A stretch of DNA of 64,000 bases, taken from positions 124,001 through 188,000 of the forward strand of contig NZ_SSSM01000002.1 in NCBI RefSeq assembly GCF_004801885.1, read 5' to 3'. A program made the position numbers and the translations under genes. This DNA is from Naasia lichenicola (GTDB lineage: Bacteria; Actinomycetota; Actinomycetes; Actinomycetales; Microbacteriaceae). Below are positions 1 through 7,304 of this stretch, one piece after another. The notes beneath the pieces were generated by a model that had not been told where the DNA came from, did no database searches, and worked only from the letters and a program-made list of their open reading frames with translations. Positions within the stretch are counted from its first letter, which is position 1. Every line of letters starts with the position of its first letter.

Positions 1-190
1 AGGCGAGATCCGACGCGTTCGCACCCTTGGCCGGCTGCGACTCGTCATGGGCGCGGATGACGATCCGCTCCTCCTCGGGCCGACCTGGCTCGAGGTAGCT
101 GAACGGCTCGAGGAGCTGGAACGTGCCGGGAGCTCGTTGGGACAGGTGGATGCGATCGAGGCGGCCGCCGTCCATCCGTGCGAAGGGCAT
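1..190 (-). CDS. DUF1353-like protein, N-terminal part (runs off the left edge)
   Basis: A minus-strand frame opens with ATG at 190, three bases after the stop of the thioesterase gene, and stays open to base 1, so only 63 residues are visible. The segment reads like a small soluble protein, with PFSYLEPG around residues 30-37 and ASDLA at the window edge. DUF1353 proteins carry a TDLASVP motif at about this distance, so I infer that family; its function is unknown. The tight spacing suggests it is co-transcribed as the second gene after the thioesterase. The C-terminal part is outside the window. Confidence 0.55.
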   Translation of the reverse strand, partial: MPFARMDGGRLDRIHLSQRAPGTFQLLEPFSYLEPGRPEEERIVIRAHDESQPAKGANASDLA

Positions 191-193
191 GGC

Positions 194-649
194 TCAGCGT
201 TCGATGATCAGCAGCGTCGACGAGGCGGTGGCGAGCAGACGACCGGTTGCGTCCGTCAGCTTCGCCTCCGCGAAGGCCACCCGGCGTCCGCGGTTGACGA
301 CGACCGCCTCGGCGCGCACCGGTCCGGTGTCCTTCGTCATCCCTCGGACGTAGCTGATCTTCAGCTCGACCGTCGTGTACGCCTCGGCCGCGGAGAGCGT
401 CGAGTGCACGGCGCAGCCGCAGGCCGAGTCGAGGAGCGACGCCGCATATCCCCCGTGCACGGATCCGATGGGGTTGTAGGCGTGCTCCCCCGGGGTGCCC
501 TCGAAGACCGCGCGACCCGTGTCGATCTCGGTGAGGGTGAACTGCAGCGATGTGCCGATGCCGGGCATGCGGCCTGCCGCGAGCAGTGCCTGCAGCTGCT
601 CGAGCCCGGTGGCGCCCGGGGCGACCTCGTCGGCGAGCCCGCCGCTCAT
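194..649 (-). CDS. PaaI-family hotdog-fold thioesterase
   Basis: This 151-residue protein is of the PaaI/YigI type of acyl-CoA thioesterase, which hydrolyses acyl- or aryl-CoA thioesters in the cytoplasm. The core has the family signature of a hotdog helix: NPIGSVHGGYAASLLDSA (HGG, then a D in the central helix), followed by TTVELKISYVRG, a pattern typical of the 4HBT strands. Substrate cannot be told. The start at 649 is chosen because it overlaps the stop of an 11-codon leaderless micro-ORF by ATGA (646-681); longer versions reach back into the intergenic repeat. It is followed three bases later by the DUF1353-like gene. Confidence 0.85.
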   Translation of the reverse strand: MSGGLADEVAPGATGLEQLQALLAAGRMPGIGTSLQFTLTEIDTGRAVFEGTPGEHAYNPIGSVHGGYAASLLDSACGCAVHSTLSAAEAYTTVELKISYVRGMTKDTGPVRAEAVVVNRGRRVAFAEAKLTDATGRLLATASSTLLIIER

Positions 650-681
650 CCGTCCACCCGCGTCGCGCCCGTGACATCCAT
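646..681 (-). CDS. possible leaderless 11-codon upstream ORF of the thioesterase gene
   Basis: ATG at 681 is preceded by TAGGGT (688-693 on the minus strand) with a 6-base gap, the spacing expected if transcription starts on the A of the ATG. The reading frame MDVTGATRVDG ends in TGA, which overlaps the thioesterase ATG as ATGA. I see the promoter-like spacing and the overlap directly; that the ORF is translated and couples initiation of the next gene is inference. Confidence 0.35.
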   Translation of the reverse strand: MDVTGATRVDG

Positions 682-707
682 CCCTCGACCCTACCCAGGG
701 ATCGAAC

Positions 708-755
708 TGCCCAGTTCTGCCGCTCGACAGGCGTTCCAGGCGGCACAACTGGGCA
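708..755. repeat. palindromic repeat family A, copy 1
   Basis: Arms at 708-723 and 740-755 (TGCCCAGTTcTGCCGC and its complement, one mismatch) can fold into a 16-bp stem. The right arm with flank (738-762) matches 52755-52779 at 24 of 25 bases, so it is a dispersed element. It lies in the spacer between FKBP and thioesterase genes. Confidence 0.8.
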
Positions 756-974
756 ACTCACGGAGATCGGGCGGGGGCTGAAGGGGGCGCAGAACTGGGG
801 CACTTCTGACCCCTTGCACCCGGCCTCGGAAAGGCGCATTCTGGAGGCCTAAAGAACTCGTCAGTCCGGTCGAGTCGGAGGCAGCGCCCCGCCATCGGAC
901 AGGCGAGTTTTTTGGTTCTCTCCCGAAGGAGACGTCCGAAAGGGCCGCCGCAGAAGCTGGCCCGGACAGACGAA

Positions 975-1002
975 GCGGCGGGTGCCGTCAGACACCCGCC
1001 GC
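975..1002 (-). terminator. terminator hairpin of the FKBP gene
   Basis: Perfect 10-bp stem GCGGCGGGTG / CACCCGCCGC (975-984 with 993-1002) about 47 bases downstream of the FKBP stop codon. There is no strong U tract, as is common in high-GC actinobacteria. Confidence 0.6.
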
Positions 1003-1048
1003 CATCTTGATCCACGCGGATCAGCTGATGCGATTCAGCTCGTGCGGA

Positions 1049-1420
1049 TCAGCTGACGCCGAGCAGGTCGATCACGAACACCAGGGTCTTGCCGCTGAGG
1101 CGGTGTCCGCCGCCTGCCGGTCCGTAGGCCAGGTCGGGCGGGCAGATCAGCTCGCGTCGTCCGCCGACCTTCATGCCGGGGATGCCCTGCTGCCAGCCTG
1201 CGATGAGGCTGCGGAGCGGGAAGTTGATGGACTGGCCGCGGCTCCAGGAGGAGTCGAACTCCTCGCCGGTGTCGTACTCGACGCCGAGGTAGTGCACCTG
1301 CACGGTCGCGCCGGGCGCGGCCTCTGCACCATCGCCCGTGACGATGTCCTTGATCACCAGCTCGGTCGGGGCGGGTCCCTCGGGCGCGTCGACTTCTGGC
1401 TTCGAATTGAGATCGGTCAT
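1049..1420 (-). CDS. FKBP-type peptidyl-prolyl cis-trans isomerase
   Basis: A 123-residue cytoplasmic isomerase that catalyses cis-trans isomerisation of X-Pro bonds during folding. A short charged N-terminal tail (about 15 residues) leads into a single FKBP domain: VQVHYLGVEYDTGEEFDSSW, then the FPL..LIAGWQQGIPGMKVGGRREL active-site stretch and the closing LVFVIDLLGV strand. There is no signal peptide. An in-frame TTG at 1432 would add four residues; ATG at 1420 is preferred, with TTGACT six bases upstream as a weak leaderless -10. It is divergent from the M50-like gene, whose start is only 26 bases away. Confidence 0.9.
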   Translation of the reverse strand: MTDLNSKPEVDAPEGPAPTELVIKDIVTGDGAEAAPGATVQVHYLGVEYDTGEEFDSSWSRGQSINFPLRSLIAGWQQGIPGMKVGGRRELICPPDLAYGPAGGGHRLSGKTLVFVIDLLGVS

Positions 1421-1446
1421 GCCGTCAGTCAAGCGAGAATGGCGAC

Positions 1447-2205
1447 GTGGAGCAACTCGGAACGGCCGTCGCCGAGCTGTTCGGGCGGATCGCGGCCGTG
1501 CAGCCGCCGCTCGAGCTCGGCACGCTGGCCGTGACCGTGGCGATCGCCGTGCTCTGCGTGCTGCTCGGTCCGATCTGGCGGGTGGCGCGGCACGGCGTGA
1601 CGATCATCCACGAGGCGGGGCACGGCCTCGGCGCCACGCTGACCGGTCGCCGCCTGGCGGGCATCCGGCTGCACTCGGACACCTCGGGCGTCACCGTCAG
1701 CGTCGGGAGGCCCCGCGGCTTCGGGATGGGCGTCACCCTGATCGGCGGCTACACGGCACCCGCCCTGGTCGGCCTGGGCGCCGCCTGGCTCATCGGGATC
1801 GGCCACGCCGTCGGCCTGCTCTGGGCCCTGCTCGGCATGCTCCTGCTCGTCCTCGTTCAGATCCGCAACTGGTTCGGACTCTGGACCGTGCTGCTGGCGG
1901 GCTTCGGCGTCTTCGCGCTCACCTGGTGGCTGCCCTCCCCCTGGCAGAGCATCGCGGCGACCGCGGTCAGCGCCTTCCTGCTCGTCGCCGCAGTGCGCAC
2001 GGTGTTCGAGCTGCAGGGGGCCCGACGCCGAGAGCGCTCCGGGGACACCGACGCCGACCAGCTGGGCCGGATCTCGAGCACCCCGCCGATCCTCTGGGTC
2101 GGGGTCTTCCTCGTCATCGCCCTCGGCGCGGCTCTTGTGGGCGGCGCCCTGCTGCTGCGGCTCCCCCTGTCGGTCGCCCTGCCCGAGCTGCCCCCGCTGC
2201 CCTGA
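1447..2205 (+). CDS. M50-like (M50B) membrane metallopeptidase
   Basis: A 252-residue integral membrane protein with about seven hydrophobic segments. Residues 55-59 read HEAGH, the HExxH zinc motif of M50 peptidases, directly after the first transmembrane helix, and the following stretch (GHGLGATLTGRRLAGIRL) matches the Peptidase_M50B-type proteins of actinobacteria. Substrates of this subgroup are not established. GTG 1447 has GAGAAT six bases upstream, a weaker leaderless -10 also seen before truB. The gene is divergent from FKBP and is followed by a nested palindrome 26 bases after the stop. Confidence 0.8.
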   Translation: MEQLGTAVAELFGRIAAVQPPLELGTLAVTVAIAVLCVLLGPIWRVARHGVTIIHEAGHGLGATLTGRRLAGIRLHSDTSGVTVSVGRPRGFGMGVTLIGGYTAPALVGLGAAWLIGIGHAVGLLWALLGMLLLVLVQIRNWFGLWTVLLAGFGVFALTWWLPSPWQSIAATAVSAFLLVAAVRTVFELQGARRRERSGDTDADQLGRISSTPPILWVGVFLVIALGAALVGGALLLRLPLSVALPELPPLP

Positions 2206-2230
2206 TGAGACGGCAGAGCGCCGAACGCGG

Positions 2231-2302
2231 GGCTCGCGCGGTCTGGAACACCGAGCGCGGTCGGTCGACCAACCGCGCTCGGTTCCAACGACCGCGCGAG
2301 CC
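2231..2302. repeat. nested palindrome family B, copy 1
   Basis: Outer arms GGCTCGCGCGGTC (2231-2243) and its exact complement (2290-2302) enclose inner arms ACCGAGCGCGGT (2250-2261) and its exact complement (2272-2283). A second copy with the same inner arms is at 60898-60963. This copy begins 26 bases after the M50-like stop and ends 8 bases before the -10 hexamer of the next gene. Confidence 0.85.
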
Positions 2303-2320
2303 ATCTGGCTACCATGAGCC

Positions 2321-3505
2321 GTGCCGTCGGTCGACTACGCCCCACTCATCACGCCGCTGCCGCGCGAGCACGTCACCGCCTACCGACAGCACGCCGTGCA
2401 GATCGGCGCGATCGGGCCGAACTTCGACGCGCTGAATATCGTCCGCGTGGTGATCACGGTCGGCGTCGGACTGTTCGCGCTGCTCTTCGCCGGCGGATTC
2501 CTGTTCGTCGGCATCCACCTGGTCTCGGTGGATCTCGAGGGCCTCGGCGCCTTCAGGCTCGGCGCGTGGATCTTCGTGCTCGCCCCCGCCCTCATCATCG
2601 CGGGCATCATCTGGGGAGCGATCGCCTCGCTCCGCAAGGCCTTCGGGATCAGCCGCTGGCAGCGGTGGGCACGACTGGATCGCTTCGCGGCGGTGAACGG
2701 CATGCGCTACTCCCCTGTGGTCGCTGCAGGGATCGAGCCGGGCATGGTGTTCAACCAGGGCAGCAGCCGGACGAACCTCGACCTCTTCGAACTGGGCGAC
2801 GGCTGGCTCAGCAGCGCCGTCCGGATCGGCAACTACCGCTACACGACGGGATCGGGCGATGATGCCCGCACCTGGAACTGGGGATGCCTGAGCATCCAGC
2901 TCGACCGGCCTCTCCCCCACATGCTGCTCGACGCCACCGGAAACGACTCCTCGTTCTTCGGTCGCCGCGTGAGCAACCTGCCGTCGTCCGTCTCGCCCGA
3001 CCAGCGACTGTCCCTGGAGGGCGATTTCGACCGCTACTTCACCCTCTACGCGCCACGGCAGTACGAGCGCGACGCGCTCTACGTGTTCACCCCCGATCTG
3101 ATGGCGCTGCTCGTCGACGAGGTCGGCGACACACGAGTGGGCGGCACAGTGGGCGGCACGGGCGGCGGATCCCGCGGCCGACGGGCTGCATTCGATGTGG
3201 AGATCGTGGACGACCGGATGTACGTCTACTCCAGCGCTCCGTTCGACCTCGCGGATCCCGGCGTGTGGCAGCGCCTGCTCGGCATCGTGACGACGGTGGG
3301 CAGCAAGACCCTTCGGCAGACCGTTCGCTATTCCGACCAGCGCGGCGCGGCCGGAACCATCGCTCCGCAGGGCCGTCGGCTGCGGGGCCGCACCTCGTGG
3401 ATCACGATCTTCGTCTTCCTGGCCGTCTTCGCCGTGCTCTGGGGCCAGGATCTGCTCGCCGGACTGGTCGGATTCGTCTCAGGACTGTTCGGCTTCCCCC
3501 GCTGA
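2321..3505 (+). CDS. membrane protein of unknown function (DUF3137-like architecture)
   Basis: A 394-residue protein with two N-terminal transmembrane helices (about 45-70 and 82-105), a roughly 240-residue soluble domain and a C-terminal helix (about 362-385). The soluble part has many aromatic residues and a Gly-rich loop near 285, but no catalytic motif I recognise. The layout resembles DUF3137-type membrane proteins; this is a guess from architecture. GTG 2321 sits five bases after TACCAT (2310-2315), so the mRNA is probably leaderless. Confidence 0.7.
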   Translation: MPSVDYAPLITPLPREHVTAYRQHAVQIGAIGPNFDALNIVRVVITVGVGLFALLFAGGFLFVGIHLVSVDLEGLGAFRLGAWIFVLAPALIIAGIIWGAIASLRKAFGISRWQRWARLDRFAAVNGMRYSPVVAAGIEPGMVFNQGSSRTNLDLFELGDGWLSSAVRIGNYRYTTGSGDDARTWNWGCLSIQLDRPLPHMLLDATGNDSSFFGRRVSNLPSSVSPDQRLSLEGDFDRYFTLYAPRQYERDALYVFTPDLMALLVDEVGDTRVGGTVGGTGGGSRGRRAAFDVEIVDDRMYVYSSAPFDLADPGVWQRLLGIVTTVGSKTLRQTVRYSDQRGAAGTIAPQGRRLRGRTSWITIFVFLAVFAVLWGQDLLAGLVGFVSGLFGFPR

Positions 3506-3559
3506 CTCCTCCGCGCGTCGCCCGGCGGACCGAGGCGGAGAACCGAGCCGGTGTGCCGA

Positions 3560-4729
3560 TCAGGCGAGCAGGGCGCGCCGGTCCTCGCCGATCGCGCTGA
3601 GCAGTGCCAGCTCATCGGGGGCGGAGCCGATCGCGGCGCGCCCGCGGACCAGACGCTGCCGGGTGTGAGCCAGACGGGTCGCGTCGCGGACGAACCGCTT
3701 CATCGCGGCGACCTTGTCCTGCCCGGGGACGACCGGCTGGGCGCGGGCCCAGAGCATCGCCTGTCTGCGCCCGGTGTGCGTGGAGAGCAGGTCCACCTCG
3801 CTCGGCGCGAACCAGCCGACCTCCGCGTACTCCGCGAGGCGGGTTCGCGTGACCCGCCGCTCGGTGACGCGAAGCGTGACGACGAGGGCGATGGCGCCGA
3901 GGAACAGCGGCACCTGCACGATCAGGTAGTACGACACGACATCGGAGACGACGTAGAACGCGCCGTTCCAGAGTGCGTGCAGCCCGGCCGCCGGGATCAG
4001 TCCGAGCAGGTAGAAGCCGATCGCGCCTCCCCGACCCGTCCTCCGAGAGGCGAAGCCGAGCGCGAGCCCCGTGCACGAGGTGAACATCACGTGCGCGAAC
4101 GGCGAGAAGATTCCGCGGACGACGAAGGTGCTGACGAAGCTGTCGCCACCCTCTGCGAGCGCACTGCCGAAGTAGAGGATGTTCTCCGAGAAGGCGAAGC
4201 CGCCGGCGACCGTCGCCGCGTAGACGAGTCCATCGACCGGCCCATCGAAGTAGCGCCGCCCCACCCAGAGGATGAGCAGCACGCCGAAGCCCTTGGCGCC
4301 CTCCTCGACGAGCGGCGCCTGCAGGACCGAGGCCGTGAGGTCGGACTGCAGCGTCACGCCGCTGGCGTACGAGGCGATCTGCACCGACAGGTCGAACAGC
4401 AGCGCGATCACGACCGCGGCTCCCGCGCCCCAGAGGAAGGCGAACCAGAGCGCCGAGCGCGGTTCGGGCTCCCATCGGTCGACCCAGCGGACCGCGAGCA
4501 GCACGATCACCAGGGGGACGAGCGCCGCCACGGTGGCGATGATCACGCCTCCGACGCCCAAGCCGAGGATGAAGTAGACGAACAGCAGCACCAGCAGCAG
4601 GGCGCCGAGCGCGATGCCGAACACCGCGAGCACGATCGATGCGGTGCTCGCCCCGGTGCGGGGCTGCTGCCAGAGCGGCTGGACAGGAGCGGGCGCGGCG
4701 GCAGGAGGCAGGTGACCCGGCATCGACAT
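3560..4729 (-). CDS. PrsW-family intramembrane metalloprotease
   Basis: A 389-residue multi-spanning protein. In Bacillus, PrsW cleaves the anti-sigma factor RsiW within the membrane. Here the family motifs are visible: EEGAKG at 142-147, FSENILYF some 35 residues later, and a conserved His in SPFAHVMFT, together forming the putative metal site of the glutamic/PrsW superfamily. The N-terminal 20 residues are Pro/Ala-rich and the C-terminal 80 residues are charged and cytosolic-looking. ATG 4729 follows TAGGGT (4736-4741) with a 6-base gap, so it is probably leaderless. No anti-sigma gene is adjacent, so the substrate is unknown. Confidence 0.88.
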   Translation of the reverse strand: MSMPGHLPPAAAPAPVQPLWQQPRTGASTASIVLAVFGIALGALLLVLLFVYFILGLGVGGVIIATVAALVPLVIVLLAVRWVDRWEPEPRSALWFAFLWGAGAAVVIALLFDLSVQIASYASGVTLQSDLTASVLQAPLVEEGAKGFGVLLILWVGRRYFDGPVDGLVYAATVAGGFAFSENILYFGSALAEGGDSFVSTFVVRGIFSPFAHVMFTSCTGLALGFASRRTGRGGAIGFYLLGLIPAAGLHALWNGAFYVVSDVVSYYLIVQVPLFLGAIALVVTLRVTERRVTRTRLAEYAEVGWFAPSEVDLLSTHTGRRQAMLWARAQPVVPGQDKVAAMKRFVRDATRLAHTRQRLVRGRAAIGSAPDELALLSAIGEDRRALLA

Positions 4730-4823
4730 GGGGAAACCCTATGTCCCGCCCCCGACCGGCGGACGGATCCGCCCCCGGAATCGCGGGACGCCGCGTCGTA
4801 GTCGGGCCGCAGCGGTGGAGCCG

Positions 4824-5732
4824 TCAGCCTGCGAAGGAGCGGACCGGATATCCGGCGGTGCGCGTGCGCAGCGCGAAGATCCCGCCCGACAGCGGCCAGC
4901 GCTCGAGGTCCTGCTCGCTCAGGTTCCCTCGGGCCGTGGCGATGAGGAGAACTGAGCCGTCGTCCCCGCCGAAGACCACCGAGGTGACGTTCGGGGCGGG
5001 GACCTCGACGCGTTCGACGACGTCGCCCTCTGGGCTGAGCCGGACCACTGCGCCGTCGCCGTACACGCCGCTCCAGAGGAAGCCGTCCCGATCGAGGGTG
5101 AGCCCGTCGTGCATCCGGCCCACCGCCCACGGCTGGAGCTCGCCAGGACCAGCCTCTGCGGTCCACGGCGCCCGATAGACGGTCTGCGAGCTCGTATCGG
5201 TCAGATAGGCCACCGTGCCATCGGCGGACCACTCGAACCCGTTGGCAGTGCCGAACCCGCCTCGGATCGTGCTGACCGAGCCGTCGCCGAGCACCCGGTA
5301 GACGGCGGCGTCGGGTTCCCCGGTCGTCATGTTCATCGAGCCGACCTGGAACGCGCCGGTCGGATCGACCTTGCCCTCGTTGTTCCTGATCCCGGCGTGG
5401 GCGTGGGAAATCCTCGCGAGCACGCGGCGCTCATCCCCCGTCTCATCGCACACCACCACGTCGGCGCCGAGCGCAAGCACGAAGCCTCCGCCCGCCCTCG
5501 GCTGGAACGAGGCGAGCGGCGGATCGAAGCGGATCACACGATCATCGCTTCCGTCGACCGCACCCGAGTCCGAGCCGATATGCAGAGTCCCCAGCGGGAT
5601 GTCGCACCAGTGCAGCGAGCCGTTCTGCCACACGAGGCTCTCAGCCAGGACGGCCCCGCCGGAACGCCAGATCACCGGGTGGCCGATGGCCGCGGGCGGA
5701 AAACCGAGCGTCGTGTCGCCGTCCTTCGTCAT
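4824..5732 (-). CDS. SMP-30/gluconolactonase/LRE family protein
   Basis: A 302-residue predicted six-bladed beta-propeller of the SMP-30/regucalcin/gluconolactonase group, calcium-dependent lactonases acting on sugar lactones. Family hallmarks visible: an early ESLVWQNGSLHWCDI, RNNEGKVDPTGAFQVGSM (Asn and Asp metal-site region), ANGFEWSADGTVAYLTDT and HDGLTLDRDGFLWSGVYGDG. ATG 5732 is preferred because TTGGCT lies six bases upstream; an in-frame ATG at 5801 would leave only three bases to the divergent SDR gene. A shared sugar pathway with that SDR gene is possible but unproven. Confidence 0.85.
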   Translation of the reverse strand: MTKDGDTTLGFPPAAIGHPVIWRSGGAVLAESLVWQNGSLHWCDIPLGTLHIGSDSGAVDGSDDRVIRFDPPLASFQPRAGGGFVLALGADVVVCDETGDERRVLARISHAHAGIRNNEGKVDPTGAFQVGSMNMTTGEPDAAVYRVLGDGSVSTIRGGFGTANGFEWSADGTVAYLTDTSSQTVYRAPWTAEAGPGELQPWAVGRMHDGLTLDRDGFLWSGVYGDGAVVRLSPEGDVVERVEVPAPNVTSVVFGGDDGSVLLIATARGNLSEQDLERWPLSGGIFALRTRTAGYPVRSFAG

Positions 5733-5804
5733 CGTTCCAGCCAAGCACATCCTGCTCCCATCGCGCCCCCAGGTGAGGGCGTCGGGCGGGAGTAGCTTCA
5801 TGGC

Positions 5805-6605
5805 ATGGACCTCGGCATATCAGGCAGGATCGCGCTCGTCAGCGGAGCCGACTCCGGCATCGGATGGAGCACCGCCCGCATCCTGCTCGATGAGGGCGCG
5901 ACGGTGGTCATCACCGACAAGGAGCAGGACGAGCTCGACGCGGCGGCGGCGAGGCTGATCGCACCGGACGGCCGGCTGTTCGCCTTCGCGGCCGACCTCA
6001 CCAGCGTCGAATCGATCGCCCGTCTGCACGAGCAGGTGACGGCCGCGGTCGGCGACATCGACATCCTCGTCCAGTCGGCGGGCGTGACGGGCGCGCAGGG
6101 ACTCTTCCACGAGATCGACGACGCGGGCTGGACCAGCACCATCGAGGTCGACCTCCTCGGCCCCGTGCGACTGGTGAGCGCATTCCTGTCCTCGCTGAGG
6201 AAGGGCGGCTGGGGACGGCTGGTCTTCGTCGCCTCAGAGGATGCCGTGCAGCCCTACGACGACGAGCTGCCCTACTGTGCGGCGAAGGCCGGCGTGCTCG
6301 CGCTCGCCAAGGGGCTCTCCCGCAGCTATGCCCGCGAGGGACTGCTGGTGAACGCCGTGTCGCCAGCCTTCATCTCCACGCCGATGACCGACGCGATGAT
6401 GGACAAGCGGGCCGACGAACGCGGCAACTCGAAGGACGAGGCGATCGCGAGCTTCCTCGACGAGGAACGGCCCTACATGGAGCTCAAGCGACGTGGCGAG
6501 CCCGATGAGGTCGCCGCGGTCATCGCGTTCCTGTGCAGTGAGCGGGCGTCCTTCGTGAACGGCTCGAACTATCGGGTCGACTCAGGCTCGGTCGCCACCA
6601 TCTGA
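5805..6605 (+). CDS. short-chain dehydrogenase/reductase (SDR)
   Basis: A 266-residue classical SDR using NAD(P)H. The Rossmann nucleotide motif SGADSGIG is at about residues 14-21, the NAG-type motif appears as QSAG, and the catalytic set is S144, Y157 and K161 (YCAAK). A C-terminal GSNYRVDSGS is typical of the fold's last strand. The substrate cannot be deduced. ATG 5805 follows TAGCTT (5793-5798) with a 6-base gap, so the transcript is probably leaderless. It is divergent from the SMP-30 gene. Confidence 0.9.
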   Translation: MDLGISGRIALVSGADSGIGWSTARILLDEGATVVITDKEQDELDAAAARLIAPDGRLFAFAADLTSVESIARLHEQVTAAVGDIDILVQSAGVTGAQGLFHEIDDAGWTSTIEVDLLGPVRLVSAFLSSLRKGGWGRLVFVASEDAVQPYDDELPYCAAKAGVLALAKGLSRSYAREGLLVNAVSPAFISTPMTDAMMDKRADERGNSKDEAIASFLDEERPYMELKRRGEPDEVAAVIAFLCSERASFVNGSNYRVDSGSVATI

Positions 6606-6832
6606 GGCCCATTACCTCTCACCGGACGTGGGAGCGCGACCATTGGGCGGCCCGAATACCGCTCACCTTTTCGGTTTTCACGCAAGCCCTATTCGTTGTC
6701 CGAGGCAACGTTTATGGTCGTCACTGGCGCCCCCACTCGGGGGCGGCTGAGAAAATGCTCTTTATCAGCGCGTGTCGAGAACTCGGCCGCTAATCTCTGG
6801 ACTGCAGAGCAAAGAAGACTGCGGGAGTGAAT
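6606..6832. other. 227-base spacer after the SDR gene, with hairpin and CGTTTATGGT motif
   Basis: A hairpin with a 7-bp stem CGCCCCC/GGGGGCG (6728-6745, loop ACTC) may end SDR transcription. At 6709-6718 the sequence CGTTTATGGT occurs; the same 10-mer is found on the minus strand upstream of the SipW operon. The rest is relatively AT-rich and should hold the promoter of the following small gene. Confidence 0.4.
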
Positions 6833-7138
6833 ATGAGAAGCACAGACACCAGAAGGTCATCGTTGACCACGGATGGCGCAACGTCAGAGCTGACGACAGC
6901 GGAATACCATCCCTTCGCTCGGTCGATCGACGTGGGCGAGTGGATCGTCGAAGACCCGAAGACGCATCGCCCGTTGGGCTTCGTGCACAGCCGGGTGAAC
7001 CGCGACAGTGGCACCACCGAGTACGTCGTGTACCCCTGGCACGACGAGTCGATCGTGGTGCGTGCATTCGACGGTGCCCACCCCACACTGTTCGAGGCCA
7101 CGGCCTGGTTGCGCTGGCACGACGACAACCCGATCTGA
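6833..7138 (+). CDS. hypothetical protein, 101 residues
   Basis: A small soluble protein with no signal peptide or membrane helix. It is rich in Trp and His (for example WIVEDPK and the C-terminal LRWHDDNPI) and looks like a compact beta-rich domain, but I do not recognise a family. ATG 6833 is chosen over GTG 6827 because GGGAG at 6823-6827 is well spaced as a ribosome-binding site for the ATG only. A strong terminator follows, so it is a single-gene unit. Confidence 0.6.
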   Translation: MRSTDTRRSSLTTDGATSELTTAEYHPFARSIDVGEWIVEDPKTHRPLGFVHSRVNRDSGTTEYVVYPWHDESIVVRAFDGAHPTLFEATAWLRWHDDNPI

Positions 7139-7188
7139 TTCGCACGACCTGACGCGCCCTCTCGGGCGCACGATCCGAACCATCCGAT

Positions 7189-7224
7189 GGGCCCGGCCTC
7201 GCAGACTGCGAGTCCGGGCCTTTC
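7189..7224 (+). terminator. Rho-independent terminator
   Basis: Stem GGCCCGG (7190-7196) with CCGGGCC (7214-7220), with further pairing CTCGCA/TGCGAG inside, followed by TTTC. It lies 51 bases after the stop of the 101-residue protein gene. Confidence 0.75.
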
Positions 7225-7304
7225 GCACGCATGCCGGTTGGTGCATATGAGCCGCGCAGGCCAGGAATCCGCACGGCAGCCCTGCCCTCCGAACGAGCTG
7301 CGAG

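Larger units (their letters stand above)
650..1048. other. 399-base spacer between FKBP and thioesterase genes
   Basis: The spacer holds the leaderless promoter and micro-ORF of the thioesterase (646-693), palindrome family A copy 1 (708-755) and the FKBP terminator hairpin (975-1002). In between, 760-970 shows a small hairpin with a CGAA/TTCG loop near 918-935 next to a run of six T, but no gene or clear terminator polarity. Confidence 0.5.

Noticed and set aside
905-940. T6 run next to a TCTCC-CGAA-GGAGA hairpin as a terminator
   Set aside because: The T run precedes the stem on the plus strand and becomes an A run after it on the minus strand, so polarity is wrong for either neighbouring gene.
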